NCBI GenBank assembly: GCA_039587535.1
Contig: JBDHIF010000011.1
Location: forward strand, 5,589 to 69,588
Source of the DNA: JAWLHJ01 sp039587535
GTDB lineage: Bacteria > Gemmatimonadota > Gemmatimonadetes > Longimicrobiales > Gaopeijiaceae
Length of the DNA stretch: 64,000 bases
Direction: 5' to 3'
Shown here: one piece after another, positions 1 through 8,365 of the stretch
Layout: each line of letters opens with the position of its first letter
Position numbering within the stretch: position 1 is the first letter of the stretch
The notes under the pieces: model-generated
What the model was told of the DNA's origin: nothing
What the model saw: the letters and a program-made list of their open reading frames with translations, nothing else
Database searches by the model: none
Program-made: the position numbers and the translations under genes

Positions 1-83
1 ACGGTTCGAACACCGATCTCTCGGGTCCGCTCCGAAACCGAGAAGGAAGGGGTCTAGACGAGTTCTTGCCGTGATCCGCGATA

Positions 84-112
84 TTACCGCTCGTTGATCA
101 AGTGGACATAAT
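84..112 (+). promoter_or_regulatory. Possible sigma-70-type promoter of the amt run
   Basis: TTACCG (84-89) and CATAAT (107-112) are separated by 17 nt and lie about 75 nt before the amt start. The -35 match is weak, and no sigma-54 -24/-12 element was recognised, although amt/PII genes are sigma-54 controlled in many bacteria. A purine-rich GAGAAGGA precedes the ATG as ribosome-binding site. Confidence 0.3.
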
Positions 113-187
113 CGACGGGGCGCCGTAAGATCTTCCGCTCACGTATCAGCATGACTCCACCTCAACCCCGAGAAGGAACTGCTGCCC

Positions 188-1489
188 ATGGGCCTTGTTT
201 CCTTTCTGGCCGCGGTGCAAGCCGAAGCGCCGATCCAGGATGCTCCCGCCTGGGACGCACTTAGCACGCTTTGGATCCTGATCGCGGCGATCCTTGTCTT
301 CTTCATGCAGGCGGGGTTCAGCGTACTCGAGGCCGGACTGGTGCGAGCGAAGAACGCCGGGAATGTGCTGATGAAGAATCTCCTCGATTTTTCGTCGGCC
401 ACGCTGGGCTACTTCGTCTTCGGGTACGCGATCATGTACGGCTCGGAGGGGCTTCTGTTCGGGACCGAGGGGTGGTTCCTCGCGGGTGTCGAGTCTCCGG
501 TCGATGGTTTGCCTGTCGAAGTCTTTTGGCTCTTCCAAGCCATGTTCGCGGGTGCCGCTGCGACGATCGTCGCGGGTGCGGTCGCGGAGAGGATGAAGTT
601 CACGTCCTACCTGGCCTACTCGTTCATCCTCTCGGCTTTCATTTACCCGATCGTCGGTCACTGGGTGTGGGGTGGCGGTTGGCTCGCCGGCCTCGGCTTC
701 CACGATTTCGCCGGCTCGACGGTGGTGCATGCTGTGGGGGGCGTAACCGGGCTCGTGGCCGCATGGGTACTGGGTCCACGTTTCGGGAAGTTCAATAAGG
801 ACGGCTCGCCCAATGCGATCGGGGGGCATAGCCTCCCGTTGGCCTCGCTCGGCGTCTTCATCCTCTGGTTTGGCTGGTATGGCTTCAACGCCGGATCGAC
901 CCTCGGAATGGGTGAGCCCGACGTCGTCGCCCGGATCGCCATCAACACGACGCTAGCTCCTGCCATCGGCGCGGTAATGGGCATGATCACGAGTTGGGTT
1001 CGCTATGGGAAGCCGGACCTTCTGTTGGCCCTGAACGGAGCTCTCGCAGGGCTGGTAGGGATTACCGCAGGTTGCGCCGCCGTGACTCCGGGAGCGGCGC
1101 TTTGGATCGGAGCGATCGCCGGGGTACTCTGTGTCTACGGAATCGCGTGGATCGACGCGATTCGAGTGGACGATCCGGTCGGGGCCGTGGCGGTACACGG
1201 GATCTGCGGCATCTGGGGCACGCTGGCTGTCGGCCTCTGGGGCCGGGAGACGTTCGGCGCGACCGGCGACGGCCTCTTCATGGGCGGGGGCTTCGGCGCG
1301 TTGGGCATTCAGATGCTGGGTGTGATCGCGTGCCTCGGGTTCACGGCGATCGCGATGTGGATCGTGTTCACGGCGATCGACTCGGTCCTCGGCCTGCGCG
1401 TCTCGCACGAGACGGAGCTGCGCGGCCTCGACATCGATGAGCACGGGATCGAGTCGTACGCCGGGTTCCAGATCTTCACCACCGACTGA
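188..1489 (+). CDS. amt: Ammonium transporter (Amt/MEP/Rh family)
   Basis: This 433-aa polytopic inner-membrane channel conducts ammonium/ammonia into the cell. The sequence is hydrophobic throughout and carries the family hallmarks: the first pore histidine in GSTVVHAVGG, the second in VAVHGICGIWGT, and the N-terminal MQAGFSVLEAGLVRAKN segment. The length is normal for bacterial Amt proteins. The ATG at 188 follows a GAGAAGGA ribosome-binding site. A PII gene starts 14 nt downstream, the classical amt-glnK pairing in which PII plugs the channel when nitrogen is plentiful. The next gene is glutamine synthetase, so the first three genes form a complete ammonium uptake and assimilation unit. 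Confidence 0.97.
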   Translation: MGLVSFLAAVQAEAPIQDAPAWDALSTLWILIAAILVFFMQAGFSVLEAGLVRAKNAGNVLMKNLLDFSSATLGYFVFGYAIMYGSEGLLFGTEGWFLAGVESPVDGLPVEVFWLFQAMFAGAAATIVAGAVAERMKFTSYLAYSFILSAFIYPIVGHWVWGGGWLAGLGFHDFAGSTVVHAVGGVTGLVAAWVLGPRFGKFNKDGSPNAIGGHSLPLASLGVFILWFGWYGFNAGSTLGMGEPDVVARIAINTTLAPAIGAVMGMITSWVRYGKPDLLLALNGALAGLVGITAGCAAVTPGAALWIGAIAGVLCVYGIAWIDAIRVDDPVGAVAVHGICGIWGTLAVGLWGRETFGATGDGLFMGGGFGALGIQMLGVIACLGFTAIAMWIVFTAIDSVLGLRVSHETELRGLDIDEHGIESYAGFQIFTTD

Positions 1490-1503
1490 GGCGAGTTCTT
1501 GCC

Positions 1504-1839
1504 ATGAAGATGATCATCGCGGTGATCAAGGCGGAGCAGCTACCTGCCGTGAAACAGGCGCTGTTTGACGCCGAGATCAGACACATGACGGCCACATCCG
1601 TCCTGGGAACTGCGCCGCGTACAGAGCAGCAGATGTACCGTGGTGTGAAGAAGGAGGTTTCGCTCTTCAAGCGGGTTCGCCTGGAGGTGGCGGTCAATGA
1701 CGCCAACGTGGAGCGCGCCATCGAGGCCATATCCCGCGGATGTATGGAGTCGGGCGGCGCCGGGAAGATCTTCGTGACCGAGCTGCACGACGTCGTCACT
1801 GTGTGGACCGGCGAGCGCGGTTCGCGAGCACTGTACTGA
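1504..1839 (+). CDS. glnK: PII nitrogen regulatory protein (GlnB/GlnK family)
   Basis: This 111-aa protein matches the usual PII length. It starts with MKMIIAVIK, has a T-loop segment TEQQMYRG, and a B-loop-like GGAGKIFV. PII trimers bind ATP/ADP and 2-oxoglutarate and control Amt and glutamine synthetase. Aligning the T-loop YRG motif, Tyr45 matches the conserved Tyr46, but the position of the uridylylation site Tyr51 is a lysine (Lys50). Proteobacterial-style uridylylation is therefore unlikely. The Asp usually found in the B-loop GDGKIF motif is Ala here. The gene lies 14 nt after amt and 7 nt before glnA, which supports co-transcription. glnK is chosen over glnB only from the amt linkage. 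Confidence 0.9.
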   Translation: MKMIIAVIKAEQLPAVKQALFDAEIRHMTATSVLGTAPRTEQQMYRGVKKEVSLFKRVRLEVAVNDANVERAIEAISRGCMESGGAGKIFVTELHDVVTVWTGERGSRALY

Positions 1840-1846
1840 GGGCGTC

Positions 1847-3283
1847 ATGTCGAAACGACCTACCAGCCCTCGCGACGTCGTCGGGATGATCAAGGATCGC
1901 GACATTGCATTTCTCGATCTGAAGTTCGTCGACCTGTTCGGAACGCTGCAGCACCTGACGTTGCCCGCCGAGCTGGTCGACGAGGCGCTCTTCCGGAATG
2001 GGATGGCGTTCGACGGTTCCTCGGTGCGCGGATTCACCCGGATCAACCAGAGCGACATGCTCCTGATCCCGGATGCATCGTCGGTTTTCCAGGACCCATT
2101 CTTCGACGACCCTGCGTTGTCGGTCTTCTGCGACATCGTCGATCCGAACGGACGTTACACCTTCTCCCGTGATCCCCGTTCGGTCGCTCGGCGGGCCGAG
2201 CAGCTCGTCCGTTCGCTGGGGATTGCGGACACGGCGTTCTTCGGTCCGGAGATCGAGTTCTTCATCTTCGACGACGTGCGCTTCGACCAGGCCACGCAGC
2301 ACGGCTATTACTTCCTGAACAGCGCGGCGGCGTCGTGGGCCACGGGTGAGACGGGAGAAGGTTCGAACCTCGGCCACCGAGCGGCGCAGAAGGGCGCCTA
2401 CTTCTCGGCGCCGCCCGTGGACCAATACAACAATCTTCGATCGAAGATCTCCCATGTGCTGCGGAGCGTTGGATTACAGCCAGAACTGCACCATCACGAG
2501 GTCGGGGCGGCGGGCCAGTCCGAGATCGGGTTCCGTTTTGGACCACTCCTCCATCAGGCGGACGCGTCGATCAAATACAAGTACGTCGTCAAGAACGTCG
2601 TAAACCGCTACGGGAAGACCGCCACCTTCATGCCCAAGCCGCTTCTCCAGGAGAACGGCTCCGGAATGCACCACAACATCAGTCTGGCGAAGGATGGTAA
2701 GAACGTCTTCTACGAACCCGGGACCTATGGAGACTTGAGCGCCCTCGCGGTGCACTTCATCGGTGGGTTGCTCGAGCACGCAGCGGCGCTCTGCGCGATC
2801 TGCTGTCCGACGACGAACTCCTATCGGCGCCTCGTGCCGGGATACGAGGCACCGATGAACCTTCTTTACTCTGGTCGAAATCGAAGCGCCTGTGTGCGCA
2901 TACCAACCATGACCGGGGGACCCAAGTCGAAGCGGATCGAGTTCCGCACACCGGACCCCTCGTGCAACCCGTATCTCAGCTTCGCCGCCATCATGTGTGC
3001 CGGTATCGACGGCATTCGGCGGAAGATCGTGCCGGCGGATCCCGTCGATGAGGACATCTACGAGCTCGCGGCATCTGAGAGCGGTCGAGAAATCGAGCGG
3101 ACACCGGGCACGCTCGACGAGGCGATCAGTGCGCTCGAGCAGGATCACGACTTCCTCGTTCAGGACGGGGTCTTCACACCCGACTTCGTCGAGACCTGGG
3201 TCGATCTGAAGAGAACGAAGGAAATCGACTTTGTCCGGCTTCGCCCGCACCCGGGCGAGTTCTCCCTTTACTTCAACGCGTAG
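1847..3283 (+). CDS. glnA: Glutamine synthetase, type I
   Basis: This 478-aa enzyme makes glutamine from glutamate, ammonia and ATP. Visible hallmarks include MAFDGSSVRGF near the N-terminus, the metal/ATP-binding GSGMHHNIS, the central NSYRRLVPGYEAP and the C-terminal KSKRIEFRTPDPSCNPYLS. Its length fits GSI. A tyrosine at about residue 405 (EDIYELAAS) aligns with the adenylylation tyrosine of GSI-beta enzymes (NLYDLPPEE in E. coli), so adenylyl control is possible, although no adenylyltransferase is in the window. The start is 7 nt after the PII stop. The enzyme completes the amt-PII-GS ammonium module. Confidence 0.97.
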   Translation: MSKRPTSPRDVVGMIKDRDIAFLDLKFVDLFGTLQHLTLPAELVDEALFRNGMAFDGSSVRGFTRINQSDMLLIPDASSVFQDPFFDDPALSVFCDIVDPNGRYTFSRDPRSVARRAEQLVRSLGIADTAFFGPEIEFFIFDDVRFDQATQHGYYFLNSAAASWATGETGEGSNLGHRAAQKGAYFSAPPVDQYNNLRSKISHVLRSVGLQPELHHHEVGAAGQSEIGFRFGPLLHQADASIKYKYVVKNVVNRYGKTATFMPKPLLQENGSGMHHNISLAKDGKNVFYEPGTYGDLSALAVHFIGGLLEHAAALCAICCPTTNSYRRLVPGYEAPMNLLYSGRNRSACVRIPTMTGGPKSKRIEFRTPDPSCNPYLSFAAIMCAGIDGIRRKIVPADPVDEDIYELAASESGREIERTPGTLDEAISALEQDHDFLVQDGVFTPDFVETWVDLKRTKEIDFVRLRPHPGEFSLYFNA

Positions 3284-3303
3284 CGGCTGCAGAAGGATCG
3301 ATC

Positions 3304-4608
3304 ATGGACCAAGCACAGCTCATTGGGATCTACCTGGGCGTCGGCGCACTCGCGATCCTCGCGCTCGTGATCTTCGTCAAGGCGAACATCGTGATCTGCG
3401 CCCCGAACGAGGTGGTGATCATCTCGGGCCGGAAGCGGAAGACGAAGGACGGAACCGTCGTCGGCTACCGGCTGATTCGAGGCGGCAGGGGCTTCAAGTG
3501 GCCTCTCCTGGAATCGGCGCGCCGTCTGCCGCTCACGACGCGCACCGTAGAGATTCGGCCGCACAGGGCCTTGTGCCAGGGAATGATTCCTGTGGATATC
3601 GAGGGGCGCGCCAATGTCAAGCTCGCGGGGCGTGAAGAGGATGGCCTCGAAGCGGGGATCGAGCGATTCCTCGGAAAGGGTGTGGAGGCGATCGACAAGA
3701 CGGCTCAGCAAGTGCTCGAGGGTGCGCTACGGGGAGTGATCGCGGGTGTTCGCCCGGAAGAAGCAAACGAGCGCCGGCTCGAGCTGGCGCAGGACGTCGC
3801 TCAAAGGGCGCGTTCCGAGCTGTCTGGTCTGGGCATCGTCCTGGACTTCTTCCAGATCCAAGACCTCTCCGACGGGGCTGGCTATCTGGAGGCGATCGGA
3901 CGCCGGCGAAATGCCGAGGTTCAGCGTGATGCGCAAATCGCCGAGGCAGAGGCCGATGCCGAGGCACGGCAGGTTTCGGCCGAACAGAAGCGGCTCGGCC
4001 GTGAGGCCGAGATCGCGGCCGAGCAGCTGGTCATCCAGAAAGAGAACGCGCTCGAAGTGCAGCGCGCGAATCTCGCTGCGCTCGAGAACGAGGCCAAGGA
4101 GCGGGCGTCGGTCGCCGGTCACATCGCCCGTGTCGATCGTGAGGTCGAGCTGGAGACGAGAAGGGCTGAGCTCAGCGAGAAGAAGCATGCCGCCGACACC
4201 GTCATACCGGCGCGCGCGCGCTCCGAGGCGGACCGACTGGAGGCGGAGGGGCGAGCCGCCCGGATCCGAGAGGAGGGACGGGCGACCGCCGAGGCCGTGC
4301 ATGTGATGCGCGAAGAATGGGATGGCGGCGCAGCGCAGGATCTCTTCATGATTCGTATGTTCCCGGAACTGGTCGACAAAGTGACTCGAGTGGTGGCTGA
4401 GAACCTTCGTGTCGACAAGCTGACGATCCTCGATGGTGGTGGTGACGGTGGTGGAGACGGGTTGCCCAATTACGTCCGAAATCTCACGGGCAGCGCGGTA
4501 GCGATGATGGAGCAGATGAAGAACGCCACGGGGGTCGATCTCGCACGGATTGCGGAACGGGGCCGAGAGGGGCAGTCTCGGGCGGATGTGCCGAGCGAGC
4601 TGGACTGA
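3304..4608 (+). CDS. Flotillin-like SPFH/band-7 membrane protein
   Basis: The 434-aa protein has one N-terminal membrane segment (about residues 7-27) followed by an SPFH domain (about 28-200; PNEVVIISGRKRK, QGMIPVDIEGRANVK). A long charged Ala/Glu/Arg coiled coil (about 205-340) is rich in AEAEADAEARQ-type repeats, and the C-terminal tail contains a Gly/Asp stretch. This is the architecture of flotillin/YqiK proteins, which oligomerise as membrane scaffolds. It starts 20 nt after glnA and is followed 24 nt later by a small unknown gene and then a membrane stress sensor. It may scaffold the sensor or transporter encoded in the same run, which is inference from context only. Confidence 0.85.
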   Translation: MDQAQLIGIYLGVGALAILALVIFVKANIVICAPNEVVIISGRKRKTKDGTVVGYRLIRGGRGFKWPLLESARRLPLTTRTVEIRPHRALCQGMIPVDIEGRANVKLAGREEDGLEAGIERFLGKGVEAIDKTAQQVLEGALRGVIAGVRPEEANERRLELAQDVAQRARSELSGLGIVLDFFQIQDLSDGAGYLEAIGRRRNAEVQRDAQIAEAEADAEARQVSAEQKRLGREAEIAAEQLVIQKENALEVQRANLAALENEAKERASVAGHIARVDREVELETRRAELSEKKHAADTVIPARARSEADRLEAEGRAARIREEGRATAEAVHVMREEWDGGAAQDLFMIRMFPELVDKVTRVVAENLRVDKLTILDGGGDGGGDGLPNYVRNLTGSAVAMMEQMKNATGVDLARIAERGREGQSRADVPSELD

Positions 4609-4632
4609 ACCTCAAGGTCCTGGAGGCTGCGG

Positions 4633-5040
4633 GTGCATGACATGACGGAAAGCGATTCGGCGGCGCGCAAGGTCGAGGAGGTCCTCAGGCACCACGGACT
4701 GTCGCGGGACAGTGTGCTGTATCGGGAATCTCTTGAGACCTTCGTCGAACGGGATGACGACGGGCATGAGACGGTCACGGCCAATGCTGATCCGTCGGAG
4801 GCGGTCGTGAACGTCTACGAGGGCGGTCATGTCGCGCTTGCGGCTCAGATCGGAGCGGGGCTCGCGTTCAATGAGCGACGAGACAACCAGTGGCGTGAGG
4901 AAGGTCGGGTGACCGTGGCCGTGCGGCTCGGAGACGTGCTTGACCAGGGGGGGATGCTGTACCCGGTCGAGTCGGTGATCACTGAGCCCGTCTGGTACGT
5001 GACGTTGCCGGCAGGACGAGTCCGCGTGACACGAACCTAG
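4633..5040 (+). CDS. Unknown small soluble protein
   Basis: I do not recognise this 135-aa protein. It has no signal peptide or membrane segment, is acidic in its first half, and ends in a beta-rich stretch (MLYPVESVITEPVWYVTLPAG). The GTG at 4633 is used here; an ATG three codons later (4642) is an equally plausible start. The stop codon is immediately followed by the GTG start of the membrane sensor gene (0 nt spacing), so the two are almost certainly translated from one message and may be functionally coupled. No catalytic motif is apparent. Confidence 0.7.
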   Translation: MHDMTESDSAARKVEEVLRHHGLSRDSVLYRESLETFVERDDDGHETVTANADPSEAVVNVYEGGHVALAAQIGAGLAFNERRDNQWREEGRVTVAVRLGDVLDQGGMLYPVESVITEPVWYVTLPAGRVRVTRT

Positions 5041-6909
5041 GTGGCGCTCTCTTTGATACAGGATCGGTCGATCCGAGTCCGCGTCTTCGTCGTCCTCGCC
5101 GCCGTCGCGGTTCTATCCATTGGTGTGGTGGCGGCGGTGTCCTACCGCCTGGGATTGGCCACCCTCGAGCAGCAGGCGTTCGACCGCCTCACCTCGGTGC
5201 GTGAGTTGAAGGGGCGTCAGGTCGAGGGATATTTCCGCACGATCCGAGACCAGGTCGTCACGCACGCCGAGAATCGTATGACCATCGACGCGGTGCGTGA
5301 GTTCACGGCCGCCGCCACGACCCTGGAAGCAGAGCTGGGGGTGCCCGACGCGAGCGAGCGCGAGCTCTCTCTGCGGCTCTACTACCAGGATGAGTTTCTC
5401 CCCCGTCTCGGGGAGCGCGCTGCAGATGCCGGTGCTCTGTCCGCCTACTGGCCCGAGGACGCTCTGGCGCGCTCACTCCAGTACCTGTTCATCAGCGCCA
5501 GCCCGTTCGCCGTCGGTTCGAAGCAACTTCTGGACGATTCGGGTGCCGGGGTCCGGTACGATGACGTTCACGGGCGCTATCACCCCCTTTTCCGGAGTTT
5601 TCTCGAGCGGTTCGGCTACTATGACATCTTCCTCGTGGACGCGGCGACCGACCGAATCGTGTACTCGGTGTTCAAGGAGATCGACTTCGGCACGTCCCTC
5701 GAACGGGGTCCGCATCGAAGCTCGAACCTCGCGGCAGCATACCGAGCGGCACGAGATTCGGGGGTAGACTCATTCACCCACCTGGAGGACTTCGAACCGT
5801 ATGCGCCATCGTATGGTGCTCAAGCTTCCTTCATCGCATCTCCGATCTTCGACGGGGACGAAATCCTGGGCATTCTCGTCTTCCAGCTCCCGCTGGACCG
5901 TATCAACGAGTTGATGACGAGCGAGCGCGCCTGGCGGGACGTGGGGTTGGGGGCGTCGGGCGAAACGTACGTGGTCGGTTCGGACCAGAGGCTTCGAACC
6001 GAATCTCGCTTTCTCATAGAAGATCGCGAGGAGTACCTGGGTGCGATCGAGAGGGGTGGCCTCGACGAGCGTATCGTGCGGTCGATCGAGGCGCAGGGCA
6101 GCGCCATCGGGCTTCAACCGGTCCAGACAAACGGGGTGGAACGAGCGCTTGGGGGTGAAACGGGAACCGACCGCTTCCCCGACTATCGGGGCGCCGAGGT
6201 GTTCTCCAGCTACCGACCTCTCACGATCCCAGATCTCGAGTGGGTGCTCATGAGCGAGATCGATTCGAGCGAAGCCCTCGCGCCGCTCGTTGCGCAGCGG
6301 AACCGTATGCTCGTGGCGCTGGCCATATTCCTGCCGCTGATCGGCGGACTGGCACTGTGGTTCGCCGGGAATCTCGTTCGCCCCATCGAGGCCCTGTCTC
6401 GGAGGGCCGAGGAACTCGCCAGGGGAGAGCTCGATCACGAGGTCGACATCTCGCGTGGCGACGAGATCGGTGAGCTCGCGCGCAGCTTCGAAGCGATGCG
6501 CGTGGCGTTGCGCGATCAAATCGATCGACAGAATCGTTCGATCGACGCCTTGTCCACGCCCCTGATCCCGATCCATGACGACGTCGTGGTCATGCCGCTC
6601 GTGGGTGAGCTCGACGAGGCGCGATGCGAGAGGGTTCGAGAGTCGCTCACGGCTCAGCTCCACAGCAATGGAGCGCGGTCGGTGATCCTGGATCTTACTG
6701 GAGTCTTGCGACTGGATGACGATGTGGCGCGCGGGCTGATTCGGATTGCGCGAACTGCCCGTCTCGTGGGCGCGCAGGCCATCGTGTCGGGCGTCCGACC
6801 CGAACTCGCTGCTCAGCTGGCGGACGGCGACGTCGATACACAGGGCATCGTGACGGTGCGCACATTGAGAGACGCGATCGAGAGCGCCACGATGCACCGT
6901 GACGGGTGA
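5041..6909 (+). CDS. Membrane Cache-HAMP-STAS sensor (RsbR-like output)
   Basis: The 622-aa protein has an N-terminal membrane segment (about residues 12-32), a large extracytoplasmic dCache-like region, a second membrane segment (VALAIFLPLIGGLALWFAG), a HAMP linker (NLVRPIEALSRRAEELARGE) and a C-terminal STAS domain (about 505-620). The STAS domain resembles RsbR/RsbS stressosome proteins (SVILDLTGVLRLDDDVARG). At the position of the phosphorylated Ser/Thr (RsbS Ser59 in the D-S-F motif) it has Asp560, so it cannot be phosphorylated there and may mimic phosphate. A threonine (Thr605) remains at the second RsbR site. The start is a GTG directly after the preceding stop. It probably reports an external ligand to the stressosome genes downstream. 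Confidence 0.85.
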   Translation: MALSLIQDRSIRVRVFVVLAAVAVLSIGVVAAVSYRLGLATLEQQAFDRLTSVRELKGRQVEGYFRTIRDQVVTHAENRMTIDAVREFTAAATTLEAELGVPDASERELSLRLYYQDEFLPRLGERAADAGALSAYWPEDALARSLQYLFISASPFAVGSKQLLDDSGAGVRYDDVHGRYHPLFRSFLERFGYYDIFLVDAATDRIVYSVFKEIDFGTSLERGPHRSSNLAAAYRAARDSGVDSFTHLEDFEPYAPSYGAQASFIASPIFDGDEILGILVFQLPLDRINELMTSERAWRDVGLGASGETYVVGSDQRLRTESRFLIEDREEYLGAIERGGLDERIVRSIEAQGSAIGLQPVQTNGVERALGGETGTDRFPDYRGAEVFSSYRPLTIPDLEWVLMSEIDSSEALAPLVAQRNRMLVALAIFLPLIGGLALWFAGNLVRPIEALSRRAEELARGELDHEVDISRGDEIGELARSFEAMRVALRDQIDRQNRSIDALSTPLIPIHDDVVVMPLVGELDEARCERVRESLTAQLHSNGARSVILDLTGVLRLDDDVARGLIRIARTARLVGAQAIVSGVRPELAAQLADGDVDTQGIVTVRTLRDAIESATMHRDG

Positions 6910-6971
6910 GGGACGGGCCGGCGCTGCGTTGGGGATTCGCGACAGACTGACTTAACACTTCGTAGAGGCGC

Positions 6972-7856
6972 ATGATGCACACCAATCACATCGACTATCG
7001 AGAGCTGCTGACGCTCTATCGTATCACCGACGCTGATCTTCGGCGCATCGAGGCGTTCGGGGTTCAGGCCGTGAAACGGATGGATGAGCTGGTGGAGCGC
7101 TGGTACGCCTGGCTCGAGGTGTTGCCCGACTACGAAGACTTCTTCAGCGACCCCGAGACTCTGGCCCGAGTCCAGAAACTCCAGGACGGTTACTGGGATT
7201 TCTTCATGAAGGCCGCGGTCGACGACGAGTACGTGTCACGGCGGGTGCTCGTCGGTGAGGCGCACGCTCGAATCGGGCTATCGCTGAACACCTACTTCGC
7301 GGGCATGAACATGTTTCAGGAGCTCTTCAGCGAGGTCGTACGCGACGGCGATTTCGAGGAAGGCGAGCGTCAGGCCACGATCGATTCCGTCTCCAAACTC
7401 CTCCACTTCGACACCGCCATCGTCGTCGATACCTACAACCGGCTGGTGGAGCAGACACTCACGGCTCAGTCGCGGGCGCTCATGGAGATGTCGACACCGG
7501 TCACGGAGATATGGGAGGGCCTCCTGTTCCTGCCCATCGTCGGGATCATCGACTCGCGCCGGTCGCGCGACATCATGAACGCGACCTTGAGCAAGATCGC
7601 GGACACACAGGCACGGGTATTCATTCTCGACATCAGCGGGGTCGGTGTGGTGGACACGGCAGTGGCGAACCACCTCATCAAGATTACCCGGGCGACCAAG
7701 CTCATGGGTTGTGAGACCACGATCTCGGGGGTCTCGCCGGCCATCGCTCAGACGATTGTCGATCTGGGTATCGACGTCGGCGAAGTGAAGACGACCGCGA
7801 CCATGCGCGACGCTCTGGCCGACGCGGTCGAGCTCGTCCGGCAGGGCCGTCGGTGA
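6972..7856 (+). CDS. Globin-coupled RsbR-type stressosome protein (globin-STAS)
   Basis: The 294-aa protein has an N-terminal globin-coupled sensor fold (about residues 5-160) and a C-terminal STAS domain (about 180-290). The globin part shows the family signature GEAHARIGLSLNTYFAGM with the likely proximal haem histidine His98, so it probably senses O2 or another diatomic gas. The STAS part (FILDISGVGVVDTAVANHL) keeps both threonines that match the RsbT targets of B. subtilis RsbRA: Thr229 (V-D-T) and Thr274. It lies 62 nt after the membrane sensor and 14 nt before an RsbS-like gene, giving two sensors, one gas and one envelope, for one stressosome. Confidence 0.9.
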   Translation: MMHTNHIDYRELLTLYRITDADLRRIEAFGVQAVKRMDELVERWYAWLEVLPDYEDFFSDPETLARVQKLQDGYWDFFMKAAVDDEYVSRRVLVGEAHARIGLSLNTYFAGMNMFQELFSEVVRDGDFEEGERQATIDSVSKLLHFDTAIVVDTYNRLVEQTLTAQSRALMEMSTPVTEIWEGLLFLPIVGIIDSRRSRDIMNATLSKIADTQARVFILDISGVGVVDTAVANHLIKITRATKLMGCETTISGVSPAIAQTIVDLGIDVGEVKTTATMRDALADAVELVRQGRR

Positions 7857-7870
7857 GTGTGGCGTAGGCG

Positions 7871-8365
7871 ATGACGGATCGCGGCGCCCGGATTCCGCTC
7901 CAGCTTGCGCAGCAGTGCGTGGTGGCGTCGATCCAGGTGGACCTGGACGACCGAGTGCTGGCTGCGTTTCGGGCGGAACTCCTGGAGTTCCTGCGACGCT
8001 CCGGCGCGCGCGGAGTCATTCTCGACTTGTCGGGGGCTGCGGTGATGGACAGAGAGGAGTTCGGCGCTCTCCGAGACACGATGCGCATGGCGCTCCTAAT
8101 GGGCGCAACGACCATCGTTTCGGGGATGCGGCCGGGCGTGGTGTCCGCTCTGATCGACCTCGAGGCCGACACCGACGGGGTGCTGGCGACGGCGACACTC
8201 GACGATGCGTTCGACTTGATGCGAGAGACTCAGTCCGACAGGCACAGAGACGAGGAAGATGAGGTCGGGGAGGTCGACGAACCCCTCGAGGGTACCGGCG
8301 CGGAGGCCGTCCAACGCGATGAGACCGGACCCCACGCGCAGGTGAGTGCGTCGCCCGAACCATGA
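7871..8365 (+). CDS. RsbS-like STAS protein lacking the phospho-serine
   Basis: The 164-aa protein aligns over residues 7-115 with the stressosome core protein RsbS (RIPLQLAQQCVVASIQ, LMGATTIVSG). In RsbS the kinase RsbT phosphorylates Ser59 in a D-S-F motif; here the segment reads VMDREEFGAL, placing Arg61 at that site. The roughly 45-residue C-terminal tail is acidic and looks disordered. Its stop overlaps the start of the RsbT-like gene (ATGA), the same S-T order as in rsbRST modules. It is called RsbS-like from context and alignment, and its switching mechanism must differ from the classical one. Confidence 0.8.
   Translation: MTDRGARIPLQLAQQCVVASIQVDLDDRVLAAFRAELLEFLRRSGARGVILDLSGAAVMDREEFGALRDTMRMALLMGATTIVSGMRPGVVSALIDLEADTDGVLATATLDDAFDLMRETQSDRHRDEEDEVGEVDEPLEGTGAEAVQRDETGPHAQVSASPEP

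Noticed and set aside
1..30. T-loop-like GGTTCGAAC at the left edge of the window
   Set aside because: The stem pairs as CGGT/ACCG with a 6-nt loop, which breaks the T-arm geometry (no C61 after the loop), and no acceptor strand or CCA follows.
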